A stretch of DNA of 64,000 bases from Paraoerskovia sediminicola (lineage in GTDB: Bacteria > Actinomycetota > Actinomycetes > Actinomycetales > Cellulomonadaceae). This document shows positions 27,739-36,020 of this stretch, one piece after another. The stretch spans positions 2,108,001-2,172,000 of the forward strand of contig NZ_AP027729.1 in the NCBI RefSeq assembly GCF_030296575.1. The letters run 5' to 3'. Both the position numbers and the translations under genes were made by a program. Numbering within the stretch: position 1 is the stretch's first letter; the number at the start of each line of letters is the position of its first letter. The notes under the pieces are model-generated. The model saw only the letters and a program-made list of their open reading frames with translations, searched no databases and had not been told where the DNA came from.

Positions 27739-29198
27739 CGAGCGTGGGTGAGAACCTCGCGCCGCCGGCCGCCCCGGCACTCGGCGGTCGCCTCGCCGTC
27801 TTCGTCGCCAGCGCCGGCGTGCTGAGCGTCGCGCTGCCGCTCCTCCTTGTCGCAGAGATCGACCGCGACCCGAGGAGCACGGCGTGGACCGCGACGCTCG
27901 CTTTGGTCGTCTGGGCGGGTTTTCGTCTCTCCTACCGCATCGCCAGCGGCAGACCAGAGCTGTTCGACTTCGTCTTCTGGGTGTTCTGCTACATCTTCAT
28001 GGGGGTCGCCCCGTCGGTGCAGATCCTGACGGGTGGTGTCTCCACGACGACGCCGGGTGTGGACCCGTCGCTGGACATCTGGATCGCGGGGACCGTGTGG
28101 ACCGGAGTCGTCTGCTACGAGATCGGGCGTTGGATCACCCGGCGACGAAGGACGGCATGGGCGAGCGTTCGGGTGGACGCCGCTACCGGGCTGGACGTCG
28201 TGCCGAGGCGTGCGGTGCTCCTGACGGGCGTCGGCGTCGTCGCCGCCGCCTACTTCGTCTCGAAGATCGGTCTGGGCACGCTGTTCATGAGCCGATACTC
28301 GGCCGCCGACATCCGAGGCGCGGCGATGCCGGATCTGGCGGTGCGGTCGATCGTCTCCGCCGCGGCTTCGTACCCGCTGCTGATCGCCGCCTGCGTGTTC
28401 ATCCTGGTGGGCACCCGTTCAGCCCTCGGCTCCCGCTCGTGGCGTTACGCCCCGCTGCTGGCGATAGTGCTGGTCGTGCTCCTGACCGTGACGAACCCCA
28501 TCAGCAGTGCGCGCTACGACTTCGGGACGGTGGGGTTCGCGCTGGTGGTCGCCGCCGGCGCGATGAGCACCGTGCGCCGGGCGCGGTGGTCGATGGTCGG
28601 CGTTCTGCTCGCGCTTCTCTTCGTCTTCCCGATCGCGGACGCGTTCCGCGCCGATGCGGTGAACGTCCAGCGCACCGGGTTCTTCGCGGAATACGCCGGG
28701 AACCCCGACTACGACGCCTTCTGGCAGATCGGGAACGCCGTCGCGTATGTGCGCGACGATCTCGTGCAGCCGATGATGCAGGCGCTCGGCGTCGTGTTCT
28801 TCTGGGTTCCGCGGTCCATATGGCCGGGCAAGCCGCTCGACACGGGCGTCATGCTGGCGCAGTACCGGGGCTACTCCTTCGAGAACCTGTCCGCGCCGTT
28901 GTGGGCCGAGGCGCTCGTCAACGGTGGCTTCGTCGTGGTCGTGATCGGTTTCGTGGCGCTCGGCATGATTCTCGCGCTCCTGGACGAGAAGATCTCGGTC
29001 GCGCTCGTGGGCCGTGGTCAGTTCTGGTCCGTGGTCGGTGCAGTCTTCCCGTTCTACATGGTGATCCTGCTCCGCGGTTCGCTGCTCCAGGCGACCGGCA
29101 CCCTGGTCGTCGCGCTCGCCTGCACCCTTTTCGTCCGCGAGTGGAAGCGGGAGAAGCGTCAGCGAGATCGCTTGGATGCCCCGGTGGTCGAGCGATAG
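27735..29198 (+). CDS. O-antigen/EPS polymerase (Wzy-like membrane protein)
   Basis: A 487-residue protein with about 11-12 hydrophobic segments and one large loop (about residues 300-385) between them, the usual shape of Wzy polymerases. The motif FFWVPRSIWPGKP in that loop is widespread in Wzy/O-antigen polymerase-like proteins. It would join flipped repeat units outside the membrane. The GTG start overlaps the wcaI stop. Its last 40 bases overlap the end of the convergent GT4 gene. Function rests on topology, motif and context. Confidence 0.87.
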   Translation: MTSVGENLAPPAAPALGGRLAVFVASAGVLSVALPLLLVAEIDRDPRSTAWTATLALVVWAGFRLSYRIASGRPELFDFVFWVFCYIFMGVAPSVQILTGGVSTTTPGVDPSLDIWIAGTVWTGVVCYEIGRWITRRRRTAWASVRVDAATGLDVVPRRAVLLTGVGVVAAAYFVSKIGLGTLFMSRYSAADIRGAAMPDLAVRSIVSAAASYPLLIAACVFILVGTRSALGSRSWRYAPLLAIVLVVLLTVTNPISSARYDFGTVGFALVVAAGAMSTVRRARWSMVGVLLALLFVFPIADAFRADAVNVQRTGFFAEYAGNPDYDAFWQIGNAVAYVRDDLVQPMMQALGVVFFWVPRSIWPGKPLDTGVMLAQYRGYSFENLSAPLWAEALVNGGFVVVVIGFVALGMILALLDEKISVALVGRGQFWSVVGAVFPFYMVILLRGSLLQATGTLVVALACTLFVREWKREKRQRDRLDAPVVER

Positions 29199-30288
29199 AT
29201 CGTCTCGAGGCGATCAGCCACGGCCCCCATCGACAGCTCGTCGGAGACCAGCGCGCGGCCCCGACGTCCGGTGTCGGTGGCGAGGGCCGGGTCGTCGAGC
29301 AGCCTGCGGACGGCAGCGGTCAGCGACTGGTCGTCCTCGCCTACGACGATCCCGGCACCCGCCCGTTCGACCAGCGGCGCAAGGCCGCAGGTGTCGGTGA
29401 CCACGACCGGTCGCCCGTGTGCCATCGACTCGAGCACCGACATCGGGAACGGCTCGTCGACGCTCGGCAGCACCGAGATCGACGCGCGTGCGATGTGGGT
29501 GGAGGTCTCCTCCGGCCGAGCGGGGCCGATCCATCTGATCCTGGGCTCGCCTGCCTCGCGCAGCAGAGCGTCGACGGCGGCACCCTCGCCCTCGTCCGGT
29601 CCGACGAGCGTAAAGGTCACGTCGGGGTGGCTCCGGGCGAGCGCGACGGCCATCCGTGCGAAGACCGTCGGACGTTTGCGTGCCTGAAGGCGGGCGAGAT
29701 ACAGGACGTCCGGCGGCTCCGCGGGGGTGCAGATGCCGGCAGGGGTACCCCGTTGAGCACCTCGACGAGCTGGATCTCCGGGCCGCCGACCACGTCGAGC
29801 AGGTCTGATCTCTCCCTCTCGGTGAGGTGGAGGACGGCACCCGCTCCTCTCAGGAGTCGTCGGGTCCAGATCGCGTCGAGCAGCGCGGCGGAGCGGCGCT
29901 CGCTCGCGTCGATCATCCCGTGCGTCTGGAGGACGTACGGAACGTTCTTCCTGAGTGCCATGAGCGCTGCAGGAAGCGTGACGAGGTCGCGTGCCGCATG
30001 CACGTGGACCAGGTCGGCGCCGTCTGTAGCCGTCCGGAGCCAGCGGAGCATCTGGGGCGCGACGAGACCTGCGAAACCGGTTCGTGGCACCGCGCGTCGA
30101 ACCGGGAACAAGGTGACGGGAACTCCGTCGACCTGCGACGGGACTACGTCGAAACCTGAGCATCCACCGACGAGCCGGACGTCGTGCCCGCGGGCGATCA
30201 GCTCGCGCGCCTGGTTCACGGCGACTCGCGTCGGCCCTCCGTAGGCGCCGTCCGGTGTGAAGAGCGTGACGACGGAGATGATGCGCAC
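29159..30288 (-). CDS. Family 4 glycosyltransferase (frameshift at 29723-29727)
   Basis: GT-B fold enzyme of 376 residues once one base is restored in the five-base G run (minus-strand C run) at 29723-29727. N-terminal half: VVTLFTPDGAYGGPTRVAVN acceptor region and QTHGMID. C-terminal half in the other frame: VLYLARLQARKRP, FTLVGPDEGEG and the donor-site motif PSVDEPFPMSVLESMAHGRP with the ExxxxxE glutamates. GTG 30288 starts one base after the wcaF stop, so it is the last gene of the fcl-wcaF-GT operon. Acceptor and sugar unknown. It converges on wzy with a 40-base overlap. Confidence 0.88.
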
Positions 30289-30289
30289 G

Positions 30290-30853
30290 TCAGCGCCCCG
30301 AGTGGTCGGTGCGATCCGCTGCTCGTGGGGCGAGCACGCGCGCGCCGTCGGGAACGTCCGCTGTGACGAGCGCGGTGGCGCCGACCACGGCGTCGCGCCC
30401 GACGGTCACGCCGCGCAGCACGGTGGCGCGGGTCGCGATCCACGCCCCGTCACGGACGGTGATCGGTGCATTGTCGAACTCGAAGCTCGGCGACCTGGCG
30501 TCGTGGCTACCGGTGCACAGCATCGCCTGTTGTGAGATGCAGACGTCGGAGCCGATGGTGATCGGTTCGAGGTTGAGCAGGTAGGCACCCTCACCGATCC
30601 AGGAGTCGTCACCGACCTCGAGCTTCCACGGCCAGTGGATGCGGACACCGTGACGGATGTTCGTGCCTGAACCGATCTTTGCTCCGAAGCCTCGGAGGAT
30701 CCGGGCGCGGAGCGATGGAGGGCACCACCAGCGCATCGTCACCAGGGACGAGGCGAGCATCCACCCGACCTGCGCAGGCCGGCCGCGTCCCTTGTCGTAG
30801 CCCGAGCCGGTGAACTGGGAGAGTCGGCGACGAGGGGCGGACGGCGTCGTCAT
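30290..30853 (-). CDS. wcaF: WcaF-type EPS O-acetyltransferase
   Basis: A 187-residue hexapeptide-repeat acetyltransferase resembling colanic-acid WcaF. Left-handed beta-helix repeats run from about GAKIGSGTNIRHGVRIHWP to the C-terminus, with the catalytic-His region CTGSHDARSPSF and the trimer region GAWIATRATVLRGVTVG. It would transfer acetyl from acetyl-CoA to a sugar of the repeat unit. ATG 30853 overlaps the fcl stop (ATGA), which decides the start; an in-frame upstream start lies inside fcl. Confidence 0.92.
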   Translation of the reverse strand: MTTPSAPRRRLSQFTGSGYDKGRGRPAQVGWMLASSLVTMRWWCPPSLRARILRGFGAKIGSGTNIRHGVRIHWPWKLEVGDDSWIGEGAYLLNLEPITIGSDVCISQQAMLCTGSHDARSPSFEFDNAPITVRDGAWIATRATVLRGVTVGRDAVVGATALVTADVPDGARVLAPRAADRTDHSGR

Positions 30854-31824
30854 CCTCGGGCCTCGTCGAGATGCGCCAGGTACCACTCGTACATGGCCGT
30901 GAGGCCATCGCTCAGACCTGTCGACGCCGACCAGCCGAGAGAGTTGATGCGCGACACGTCCAGGAGCTTGCGAGGCGTGCCGTCAGGTTTGGAGGAGTCC
31001 CATTCGATGGATCCTTCGTAGCCGACGACGGCGGCCACCGTCGACGCCAGGTCCCGGATGCTGAGATCGTCACCGACGCCCACGTTGACGGTCTCCGGCC
31101 CGTCGTAGTTCTCCAGCAGGAACAGGCACGCCGAGGCGAGGTCGTCGACGAACAGGAACTCGCGCAGCGGCCGGCCAGATCCCCAGCAGGTGACCGTGGG
31201 TGCTCCGCTGACCCGCGCTTCGTGGAACCGTCGCACCATGCCCGGGATGACGTGCGAGTTCTTCGGGTGGAAGTTGTCTCCCGGTCCGTACAGGTTCGTC
31301 GGCATCGCGGATATGTAGTGCACCCCGAATTGGCGGCGAAGTGCTTGAACATGGATGATCCCCGCGATCTTGGCGATCGCGTAGGCGTCGTTGGTCGGCT
31401 CCAGCGCTCCGGTCAGCAGCGAGTCCTCGCTGATCGGCTGGTCCGCGAGTCTCGGGTAGATGCAGCTCGAGCCGAGGAAGAGCAGTCTGGTGGTCCCCGT
31501 CCGGGCCGCGGCGTCGAGGATGTTCGTCTGGATCCGGAGGTTGTCCGAGAGGAAGTCTGCAGGGTAGGTGCTGTTCGCGACGATTCCGCCGACCTTCGCT
31601 GCCGCGTCGATCACGACGTCGGGCCGCTCATGCTCGAAGAATCCGTCGACCTCCGCGCGGTCGCGGAGGTCGAGCTCGGACGACGAGCGACCGACGAGGT
31701 TCGTGAAACCTTCTCGCTCGAGGTTCCTCCAGACGGCGGAACCCACGAGGCCACGATGACCCGCCACGTAGACACGGGCGTCCCGAGGCAGCGGACCGGG
31801 AGCGAAGTCGGAGAGATCGGCCAT
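30850..31824 (-). CDS. fcl: GDP-L-fucose synthase
   Basis: NADPH-dependent epimerase/reductase that finishes GDP-L-fucose from the Gmd product. The 324-residue extended SDR protein has VAGHRGLVGSAVWRNLE, AAAKVGGI, LGSSCIYP with the catalytic Ser, and AYAIAKIAG with the Tyr/Lys pair; NLYGPGDNFHPKNSHVIP is diagnostic of Fcl/WcaG. It starts a three-gene minus-strand operon. ATG 31824 follows a -10 TAGGTT by 6 bases, so translation is probably leaderless. Confidence 0.96.
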   Translation of the reverse strand: MADLSDFAPGPLPRDARVYVAGHRGLVGSAVWRNLEREGFTNLVGRSSSELDLRDRAEVDGFFEHERPDVVIDAAAKVGGIVANSTYPADFLSDNLRIQTNILDAAARTGTTRLLFLGSSCIYPRLADQPISEDSLLTGALEPTNDAYAIAKIAGIIHVQALRRQFGVHYISAMPTNLYGPGDNFHPKNSHVIPGMVRRFHEARVSGAPTVTCWGSGRPLREFLFVDDLASACLFLLENYDGPETVNVGVGDDLSIRDLASTVAAVVGYEGSIEWDSSKPDGTPRKLLDVSRINSLGWSASTGLSDGLTAMYEWYLAHLDEARG

Positions 31825-31830
31825 CTGAAC

Positions 31831-31876
31831 AACCTAGGCGATCTGGTGGGCATTGCCCCTGCGCCAGGGGGTGAAA
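31831..31876 (-). promoter_or_regulatory. fcl promoter with TTTCACCC box and leaderless -10
   Basis: On the minus strand TTTCACCC (31876 down to 31869) is followed after 31 bases by CTAG, with the -10 TAGGTT at 31836-31831, then 6 bases and the fcl ATG. The geometry is within one base of that at gmd. Read on the plus strand the same box (GGGTGAAA) stands 36 bases before TAGCAT (31913-31918), a possible wzx -10, so one site may serve both directions. Confidence 0.6.
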
Positions 31877-31966
31877 CCGGGCCGCGCCGGGCCGCTGTCC
31901 GCGCAGGATCACTAGCATGCTGTCAGCGGGCAAGATCCTGGTGTCCCGTTGCCGGAAGGTTGAGGT

Positions 31967-33241
31967 ATGAGGGTTCGCGGCCTGTCGAAGATCCGGACCG
32001 GTGGACTGAGGTTTGCCGGGTTCGGCTCGAGCATGGTCGTGCTCGCGATCGGGTCCCTCGTCCTGATTCCCGCGATGATCCGAGCCGACGGACTCGCCGC
32101 GTGGGGTGACATCGCGCTCGGCCAGGCCGTGGGCACCGTCGCCGCAGTCGTGGTGACCCTGGGATGGGGTGTGTCCGGCCCGGTCGCGATCGCACGCGGC
32201 ACGTCCCAGGAGCGATGGGACGAGTACGCCGACTCGCTCCGGGGCCGCGCAGTGGTGGTGATCCCGGTGCTCGGGGCCGGAGCCGCGCTCTCCGCAGCCC
32301 TCGCGCACACGCAGGCGGGACTAGCCGCGCTGGGTTGCGTCTCAGCGGGGTCGATCGGGTGCCGCGCGGCCTGGTACTTCATCGGGGCGGGTCGACCGTC
32401 GTCCCTGATGGTGCTCGAGACCGTGCCCCGTGTGCTCGGCATAGCCGCCGGCATCGTGGCGATGGCTGCCGGTGCCGGGGCGGCAGCCGGGTTGGGCGGG
32501 CAGCTCGCAGGAGTCCTGGTCGCCGTGCTGCTCTCCACCGTGTGGATCCGTCGCTCTGTCGGCCGTGGGCGCCGGTGGCGGACGGATCGGCGGATCGGCG
32601 AGATTCTCGCCGAGCAGCGCCACGGCGTCTTCTCGAGCGTTCTGTCGTCGGGCTACGCCTCGTTGCCCGTCGTGATCATCGGCGCGCTGGGTCTGCCATA
32701 CCTGCCTGCGTATGCGGTGGTCGACAAGCTGCAAAAGCAGATCTTCGTGGCCTCCACGCCGTTCATGTCGGTGGTGCAGGGCTGGCTGCCAACGGGAGGA
32801 AGCGATCGTGTCCGCGATCGACTCGGTCGGGTCGTGCTGATGACCTCTGTCTACAGCTGCGTGCTGACGGTGGTCACGATCGTTGCGGCGCCGACGCTGA
32901 TCGAGTGGCTCGGTGCGGGGACGGTGGAGGTCGGTCCCGTGGCGATCGTCCTCCTGGGCCTGATCGCAGGGGCTGCGATCGCGGACGCGACGCTCTCGCG
33001 AGTCGTGCTGGTCGCCGTCGGGCAGTTCGCGACCATGACCCGGTCGACCGCAGTCGGCTCGGTGGTGGGCTTGCTGATGGTCGGACTTCTCGGTGTGACG
33101 GTCGGTCTGGAGGGCGCGCTGGCGGGGGTGCTGCTCGGGCTTGCGATCCGCATCGCCTGGGCAGGGTTCGCCATCGGCCGCCAGCGGAGGCGCGACGAGC
33201 GGAACCCCGCAGGATCACCAAGCATGGCAAATGGCACCTAA
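31967..33241 (+). CDS. Wzx-like polysaccharide flippase
   Basis: A 424-residue polytopic membrane protein with about 12 hydrophobic segments and short basic loops, as in the polysaccharide transporter branch of the MOP superfamily. It would flip the undecaprenyl-linked repeat unit across the membrane for Wzy. No soluble domain or signature that fixes the substrate. Start ATG 31967 follows GGTTGAGGT. It is divergent from fcl and followed by the secreted glucanase gene. Assignment rests on topology and on being the only exporter in the cluster. Confidence 0.85.
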   Translation: MRVRGLSKIRTGGLRFAGFGSSMVVLAIGSLVLIPAMIRADGLAAWGDIALGQAVGTVAAVVVTLGWGVSGPVAIARGTSQERWDEYADSLRGRAVVVIPVLGAGAALSAALAHTQAGLAALGCVSAGSIGCRAAWYFIGAGRPSSLMVLETVPRVLGIAAGIVAMAAGAGAAAGLGGQLAGVLVAVLLSTVWIRRSVGRGRRWRTDRRIGEILAEQRHGVFSSVLSSGYASLPVVIIGALGLPYLPAYAVVDKLQKQIFVASTPFMSVVQGWLPTGGSDRVRDRLGRVVLMTSVYSCVLTVVTIVAAPTLIEWLGAGTVEVGPVAIVLLGLIAGAAIADATLSRVVLVAVGQFATMTRSTAVGSVVGLLMVGLLGVTVGLEGALAGVLLGLAIRIAWAGFAIGRQRRRDERNPAGSPSMANGT

Positions 33242-33266
33242 TCAACTCGAAAGCGGGCGAAATCGA

Positions 33267-33282
33267 TGTGACATCGCTCACT
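33267..33282 (+). promoter_or_regulatory. CRP/GlxR-like operator upstream of the GH71 gene
   Basis: TGTGA-N6-TCACT matches 9 of 10 conserved positions of the CRP/GlxR consensus TGTGA-N6-TCACA. It overlaps a second palindrome, CGATGT-G-ACATCG (33264-33276). It lies 26 bases after the wzx stop and ~60 bases before the start of a secreted polysaccharide hydrolase, a sensible target for cAMP-type carbon control. Confidence 0.5.
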
Positions 33283-33344
33283 TTTTACCGGGCAGTTCAT
33301 CTGGAGGTGGTGACGTGGCGGCGTTCGTGCCACAGGATCGTCGG

Positions 33345-35881
33345 ATGCCTCAGATAACGAAACGATCACGACCGAGCGCTGCCGGCGCCGTCGGCGCGCT
33401 CGTAGCGCTCGCCCTGGCTCTCGTGGGTGCACTCCTCCCCTCGGCGGCGACTGCGGCGGACCGGGAGGTCGAGACGCTCGCCCCGAGCCAGGCCTCGTTC
33501 ACCTCCGCGCACAGGCCAGAGGTGAACTTCAGCAGCTCCGAATCGCTCGTCGCTACGTCTGCGGCCTTCCGCTCGTTCCTGGAGTTCGACGGCATCCAGG
33601 TGCCCGAAGGGCAGCGCGTCGCGGAGCTCGCACTGCTCGTCGACGTCGACGAGAGCCGGGCTACCGTCCCGGCTCTGCAGGTCTCGAAGGTCGACGGTTC
33701 GTGGGACGCCGGCACGATCACCGACGAGAACCGTCCCGACGCCGGCGTCGTGCTCTCGGAGCCCACCCTCGCGATCGCGGGCGAGACGATGTCGGTGCCG
33801 CTGGACGTCGACGAGGTCATGGCCTCCGGTGGTCCGTTCTCGATCGAGCTGCGCTATCTCGAGCCCAACCCTGGCCTCGTGATGGACAAGTCCTCTGCGA
33901 GGCTGTCCGTGGTGCTCGAGCAGGTCGAACTCTCGGATTCCGTCACGGTGGCACCGCGCGAGGCGACCTTCACGTCGGCCTTCGAGGCTGATCGGACGCA
34001 CGACCGTGTCGACGCTCTCGTGACCACGTCAGCACAGTTCACGTCGTACCTGCGGTTCGACGTCCCCGAACCACCGCGGGGGAGACAGTTGCGTACGGCG
34101 AGCTCGTCGTGCGCGGTGAGAAGAGCAAGGCGACCCAGCCGGGCCTGGTGGCGCGCCCCACGACCAGCGCCTGGTCTGCAGCGTCACTCACCCACGCCTC
34201 GCGTCCGTCGGCCGGCGCGCCGATGAACGAGCCGGTCCTCGTCGAGGCCGGCGGCGAAGTGACTCTGGGACTCGGAGACATCGCTCCGGGTGAGCTCTCA
34301 TTGGCTCTGTCGTACGAGCAGTCCGACCCCGGTGTCGTCCTCACCAAGTCGGGTACCGGGAGCCCCGAGCTCATCGTGCACTACGCCCAGGAGACGGAGC
34401 CCACGACGGAGCCCACTGAGCCGACGGAGCCCACTGCTCCGACTGCCGAGCCGACGGAGCCGACCGAGCCCACGGAGCCCACGACGGAGCCGACCGAGCC
34501 CACGACGGAGCCGGCCGAGCCGGGCACCGGCTCGGTGCCCTTCGCCCCGGCACCCAGCGGGTCCGAGGACAAGATGGTCGTCGCACACTACTTCCCTCCG
34601 TATCCCGTCTCGCTCGACAACCAGGCGCCCGGGAACGACTACTACGCCCGCAACTACCTCAGCCCTGACGGTGAGAACGGCAAGTTCTACGACGTCGGTG
34701 GGCTCCTGCGTGACCGCCCGCTGCCGCGCGAGCCGCTCTCCGGCGACTGGCAGCTCGAGGACATGAAGACGGAGGTCGCCCAGGCGGTCGACGCCGGGAT
34801 CGACGGCTTCTCGGTTGACGTGCTGAGTCTGTCGGGCGCGAACTGGGAGCGGACAGAACGGATCATGGACGCCGCTGCGGCGGACGGTCGCGGGTTCGTC
34901 GTCTTCCCGCAGATCGACATGACTGCTTCTGCCGGGAGCGCGAGCCAGAGCCAGATCGCCGCAAAGATCGCCGGACTGGCGGACGAGCCGGCCCAGTACA
35001 CCCGTGCCGACGGACGGGTCGTGGTGGGAGCCTTCAAGGCCGAGGAGAAGAGCCCGGAGTGGTGGCGTGGTCTCTTCGCGATCCTCCGGTCGCAGCACGG
35101 CGTCGACGTCTCGTTCGTCCCGACGCTCCTGAACTCGTCGGAGCAGAACATCCGTGCGTTCGCTCCGGTCAGCGACACGATCGGTGACTGGGGAGAGCGC
35201 AATCCCGGCACGGTGCTCGCCGACAAGAGCGATGCTGCCGTCGCCCACGATCTCGGTGTCGGCTGGATGGAGCCGATCGCGGTCCAGGACGTCCGGCCGA
35301 ACCAGGCGAAGTACAACGAGGCGGCGAACCTCGAGACCCTGCGGGCGACGTGGCAGAGCGCGATCGACGACGGCGCGGACATGGTGCAGATGACCACGTG
35401 GAACGACTACAGCGAGTCCACGTCGTTCGCGCCCTCGGTCGCCCACGGAGAGGCGTTCCTCGACGTGAACAGCTACTACATCTCCCAGTTCAAGTCGGGT
35501 TCTGCGCCGACGATCACCGGTGACGCCGTCGTCCTGACTCACCGGTCCCAGTTCGTCGACGCGGTGCCGCAGGTGGGTGATCGCTTGATGCAGCCTGCGA
35601 CGAGCGGCTCGTCCTCGACCAAGCCGCGGGACACCGTCGAGGCGATGACGTTCTTCACCGCTCCGACGAGCGTGACGGTCCGGGTGGGTTCGGAGACCCA
35701 CACCTACCAGGCGCCGGCAGGCGTGCACGCTCAGACGTTCCCGCTCCGACTCGGCGAGGTCTCGGCGGTGGCACGTCGGGACGGCGCTCAGATTGCTGCG
35801 GTGACCTCGGACACCCCTGTCGTGGCGAAGCCGTACGTGCAGGACCTGCAGTACTTCGCGTCGTCGACGTTCGGGTCCTGA
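33345..35881 (+). CDS. Secreted GH71-type endo-1,3-alpha-glucanase with DNRLRE-like modules (frameshift at 34078-34082)
   Basis: Adding one G in the run at 34078-34082 gives one 845-residue secreted protein. Order: signal peptide ending SAATA; two DNRLRE/CBM96-like beta modules (about 35-190 and 195-345, each beginning AxxATFTSA or SQASFTSA); a Thr-Glu-Pro linker (about 348-400, TEPTEPT repeats); a GH71 (mutanase-like) barrel starting MVVAHYFPPYPVS with DGFSVDVLS and TTWNDYSES; and a small C-terminal beta domain. It should cleave an alpha-glucan or a related polymer outside the cell. ATG 33345 gives a normal signal peptide; GTG 33315, behind GGAGG, is an alternative. As the last gene of the EPS island it may trim or release the polymer. 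Confidence 0.85.
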
Positions 35882-36020
35882 CCGGCGACCGTCGACCGGC
35901 GGCCGCGTAGGCTGAGCACGTCCTGCCCGACCGATCTTCTGGTCGTGGCGGGATGTGCTTCGCCCGCGAGGCGCGGCACGCCGCCGTGTACCACCGAGCT
36001 CGTGAAGGGCATCGACAGCC

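Noticed and set aside
34390..34530. Thr-Glu-Pro repeat as a phase-variable microsatellite
   Set aside because: Units are whole codons of varied synonymous sequence (ACGGAGCCC, ACTGAGCCG, ACCGAGCCC), so length change would stay in frame; it is an ordinary extracellular linker.
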